Source of the DNA: Candidatus Lachnoclostridium pullistercoris
GTDB lineage: Bacteria > Bacillota > Clostridia > Lachnospirales > Lachnospiraceae
Length of the DNA: 60,197 bases
Assembly (NCBI GenBank): GCA_019119775.1
Contig: DWWL01000070.1
Span: forward strand, 1 to 60,197
Direction: 5' to 3'
Positions 58,426 through 60,197 of this stretch are shown piece by piece. The notes beneath the pieces were generated by a model that was given only the letters and a program-made list of their open reading frames with translations, had not been told where the DNA came from and did not search any database. The position numbers were made by a program, and so were the translations under genes. The stretch's first letter is position 1. Each line of letters opens with the position of its first letter.

Positions 58426-60197
58426 TCATTCTATTATTCCGTCTTCCTTTTCTTCCAGGCACATAAGATCGCCTTTTAAGAAAGCATCCGGGAACGGATA
58501 GGCCTTCTTTTTCCCGTTTGAAAAACCCACCAAAATATTATTCTCCCTGCAAATCAGCACACGGCCTACTCCAAATTCCGCACTCCTTACTTTTGTGCCT
58601 TTTCTGACTTGTTCTCTTAATTTCCTCGCCTCAGCTTCTTCAATTTCTTTTAATGTCTGATCAATTTCCTTCCGCATTCGTTCTAACTCATCTTCGCTGA
58701 TATGCAATCCCTTCTTCGCAGCCGAGTCTTCCGCTTCCTTCATCTCATGAACTGTAAAAGGAATTGGTCCGGCAGTACTAAATGGATTGTGGAAAATCCC
58801 CGCCGTCGGACCCGGAGGTGGATTTTTACTTCTATGGTCTGTAACTGCACCAACTACATCAAATGCCTCTACCAATTGAATATCCCGCTCTTTAAATTTC
58901 GGAAAACCATATTCCTTATGACAGCATTGACTCCAATCCGGCAAATGTGTTATAAATTGGCCCTCTCTGCAACGGATCAGCACATAGCCTTGTGGCAGTT
59001 TTTCTAAGTCGGAAATTGAAAGTACTGGTTTAACTCTCAAAAAACCTTTTGTATCCAGTTCGCTCTTTTTTCCGCATATCTCCTGAAGTTCCTTCAATGT
59101 TGCAAGGTTATTTGTCCCAAAATAGTACTGCAGCAGACAGTTATTTTTTATTACACTGGCCTTCTCATTCCCGTAGCGGAAACTTAACTGATCTAATGTC
59201 TGAATAAAGGCATATAAGCGAATATTTCTGGATCGGGCTGCTGAAAACATTGATGGCGCTTCGGGGATTGTATAATTTCCGAATTCCTCCATAAGGAAAT
59301 TCCAACGCATTTTATTGCTCCCTTTGTTTTTTTCTGCCATATCAACCAAATGATAATACAGCTGCATCAAAAAAATTACGCCAATCTGATGATATTTTGT
59401 GGAAATATCTGGAAGGATCACATAAATAGCCCATTTTTCCTCATCCTTAATATTCTGAATTTCAAATCCTTCTCTCTGGCAGAGTAAAGTTTTAATACCT
59501 GGCCCAGAAAATATACTTAAGCCGTCCAGCGCTGTACTCAATATTCCCCCTCTAGTATCAGAAGGTGCTTGAAGGTATCCTGCAGCATTCTGATAAGCGT
59601 CGCTATCCTTTCCTACTATTTCATCAAAAAAAGCGTTCAAATACCTGTCCATACCACAGCGTTTCTCACCATCTGACATCATTCGATATGCACTATATAA
59701 GTGCGTTTTTTCGGGTGGGGCATATTTAAATAGCGCCTCACATACTCCGTTAAACAGTCCTCTAGCTGAATTGGGCCAAAATGCTTCCTTATGCTTTTTA
59801 TCTTCGTAAATTCCAAGTCCAATGTCACGTAATTCCTGAAGAGCGCTATCCTTTTCCTTTAGTCCTCCATTTCTGTATTTTTCCCCCAGGAAACTCAAGG
59901 GGTTCCAGGTATCCGTAGAAAGATATACATTGTCCAGCCGAAGTACCATCGTTTTATATCCTGCCGCTTCGGCCTTATTATATGTATTTAACAATGTTGT
60001 GTTTTTGCTATCAATAGAGACATAGCTTTCCCCACCATCTATCAAATTGGATACCGTTTCAATTCCAATAGAACGTGTCTTACCTGATCCTGTCGGGCCA
60101 CAGATCAAGCAATGCATTCCCGAAACATCCATCACTCTGTGTAAGCCATCGCTCATCAGTTCTGAACCTCCGCCAGATGTGGGCATCTCTCCTGTTT
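58426..60197 (-). CDS. VirD4/TraG-type conjugation coupling protein, 5' end outside the window
   Basis: The frame is open to the window edge; an ATG at 60186 is visible but puts Walker A (GPTGSGKT) only 30 residues in, so the membrane-anchored N-terminus is probably beyond the window. Further motifs: YVSIDSKN (a TraG-type loop), FLMEEFGNYTIP (Walker B region), AARSRNIRLYAFIQTLDQLS and NCLLQYYFGTNN. Type IV coupling ATPases bring relaxase-bound DNA to the transfer channel. The last 60 residues (VRSAEFGVGRVLICRENNIL, then FSNGKKKAYPFPDAFLKG) resemble the Tudor-like C-terminus of UvrD/PcrA, an uncommon addition. Confidence 0.88.
   Translation of the reverse strand, partial: TGEMPTSGGGSELMSDGLHRVMDVSGMHCLICGPTGSGKTRSIGIETVSNLIDGGESYVSIDSKNTTLLNTYNKAEAAGYKTMVLRLDNVYLSTDTWNPLSFLGEKYRNGGLKEKDSALQELRDIGLGIYEDKKHKEAFWPNSARGLFNGVCEALFKYAPPEKTHLYSAYRMMSDGEKRCGMDRYLNAFFDEIVGKDSDAYQNAAGYLQAPSDTRGGILSTALDGLSIFSGPGIKTLLCQREGFEIQNIKDEEKWAIYVILPDISTKYHQIGVIFLMQLYYHLVDMAEKNKGSNKMRWNFLMEEFGNYTIPEAPSMFSAARSRNIRLYAFIQTLDQLSFRYGNEKASVIKNNCLLQYYFGTNNLATLKELQEICGKKSELDTKGFLRVKPVLSISDLEKLPQGYVLIRCREGQFITHLPDWSQCCHKEYGFPKFKERDIQLVEAFDVVGAVTDHRSKNPPPGPTAGIFHNPFSTAGPIPFTVHEMKEAEDSAAKKGLHISEDELERMRKEIDQTLKEIEEAEARKLREQVRKGTKVRSAEFGVGRVLICRENNILVGFSNGKKKAYPFPDAFLKGDLMCLEEKEDGIIE

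Overview
The window looks like the chromosome of a gut-type, Gram-positive Clostridia bacterium, most likely a Lachnospiraceae member. This is inferred from gene content, not from a marker tree. The clues are purine-rich Shine-Dalgarno sites, a VanW protein, tandem RpiR regulators, AsnA, DUF4317, DUF6382-FHA and DUF5702 proteins in a Tad-type pilus locus, a Spo0A C-terminal-like fragment and many choline-binding repeat proteins. Most of the window is GC-rich. Three stretches are clearly AT-richer: about 35.8-40.2 kb, 45.4-48.5 kb and 56.1-60.2 kb. No rRNA, tRNA, CRISPR array or transposase was recognised.

1-8.4 kb: a sensor kinase cut by the window edge; a PadR regulator overlapping an FtsW/RodA-like membrane protein; two overlapping RpiR regulators converging on a minus-strand operon of a family 4 6-phospho-alpha-glucosidase and a IICBA phosphotransferase permease. 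Together the latter form an alpha-glucoside uptake and hydrolysis unit.

8.6-27.8 kb: housekeeping, mostly minus strand. One run is Lrp regulator, aminotransferase, trmL. Another is Sua5, dCMP deaminase, radical SAM protein, endonuclease III, DnaQ-type exonuclease, a 33-residue membrane peptide, VanW protein and an AIR-synthase-like C-terminal protein. asnA stands alone on the plus strand. Then come a DUF4317 protein, a cell-wall amidase, a polyphosphate:AMP phosphotransferase, a DUF2798 protein, rsmA, tatD, traX and thrC.

27.8-36.1 kb: sfsA is divergent from thrC with overlapping promoters. feoA and feoB are separated by an oppositely oriented M15 peptidase with wall-binding repeats. An alkylsulfatase-like metallo-hydrolase follows. 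Next is a decaying patch: an Rpn-type nuclease gene with ACG where its start codon should be, a second Rpn tail fused in frame to a RelB/DinJ antitoxin, a HAD phosphatase, and a frameshifted Spo0A-C-like gene.

36.4-45.3 kb: a phosphocholine/choline-binding locus. A single gene encodes a winged helix, a LicC-type cytidylyltransferase and a LicA-type choline kinase. It is flanked by two non-enzymatic choline-binding-type proteins on the minus strand and, on the plus strand, by a choline-binding protein and a GH25 lysozyme with about 15 repeats. Synthesis of the wall ligand and the proteins that read it are therefore side by side.

45.4-50.2 kb: an AT-rich three-gene operon of unknown function (DUF6941-like protein, ENWNG-motif protein, 136-residue protein), a DUF4367/DUF6147 pair, murG, and a sigma-70-family factor whose 3' end overlaps murG. 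50.2-56.1 kb: HIT protein, rhomboid protease, then the distal part of a Tad pilus locus (DUF6382-FHA, two TadE-like proteins, prepilin peptidase, DUF5702 protein) ending in a 34-codon remnant of the Flp pilin gene. 56.1-60.2 kb: an AT-rich block with a VirD4/TraG-type coupling protein, a polytopic membrane protein and a short leucine-rich protein. I read it as the end of an integrative conjugative element whose arrival split the Tad locus inside flp.
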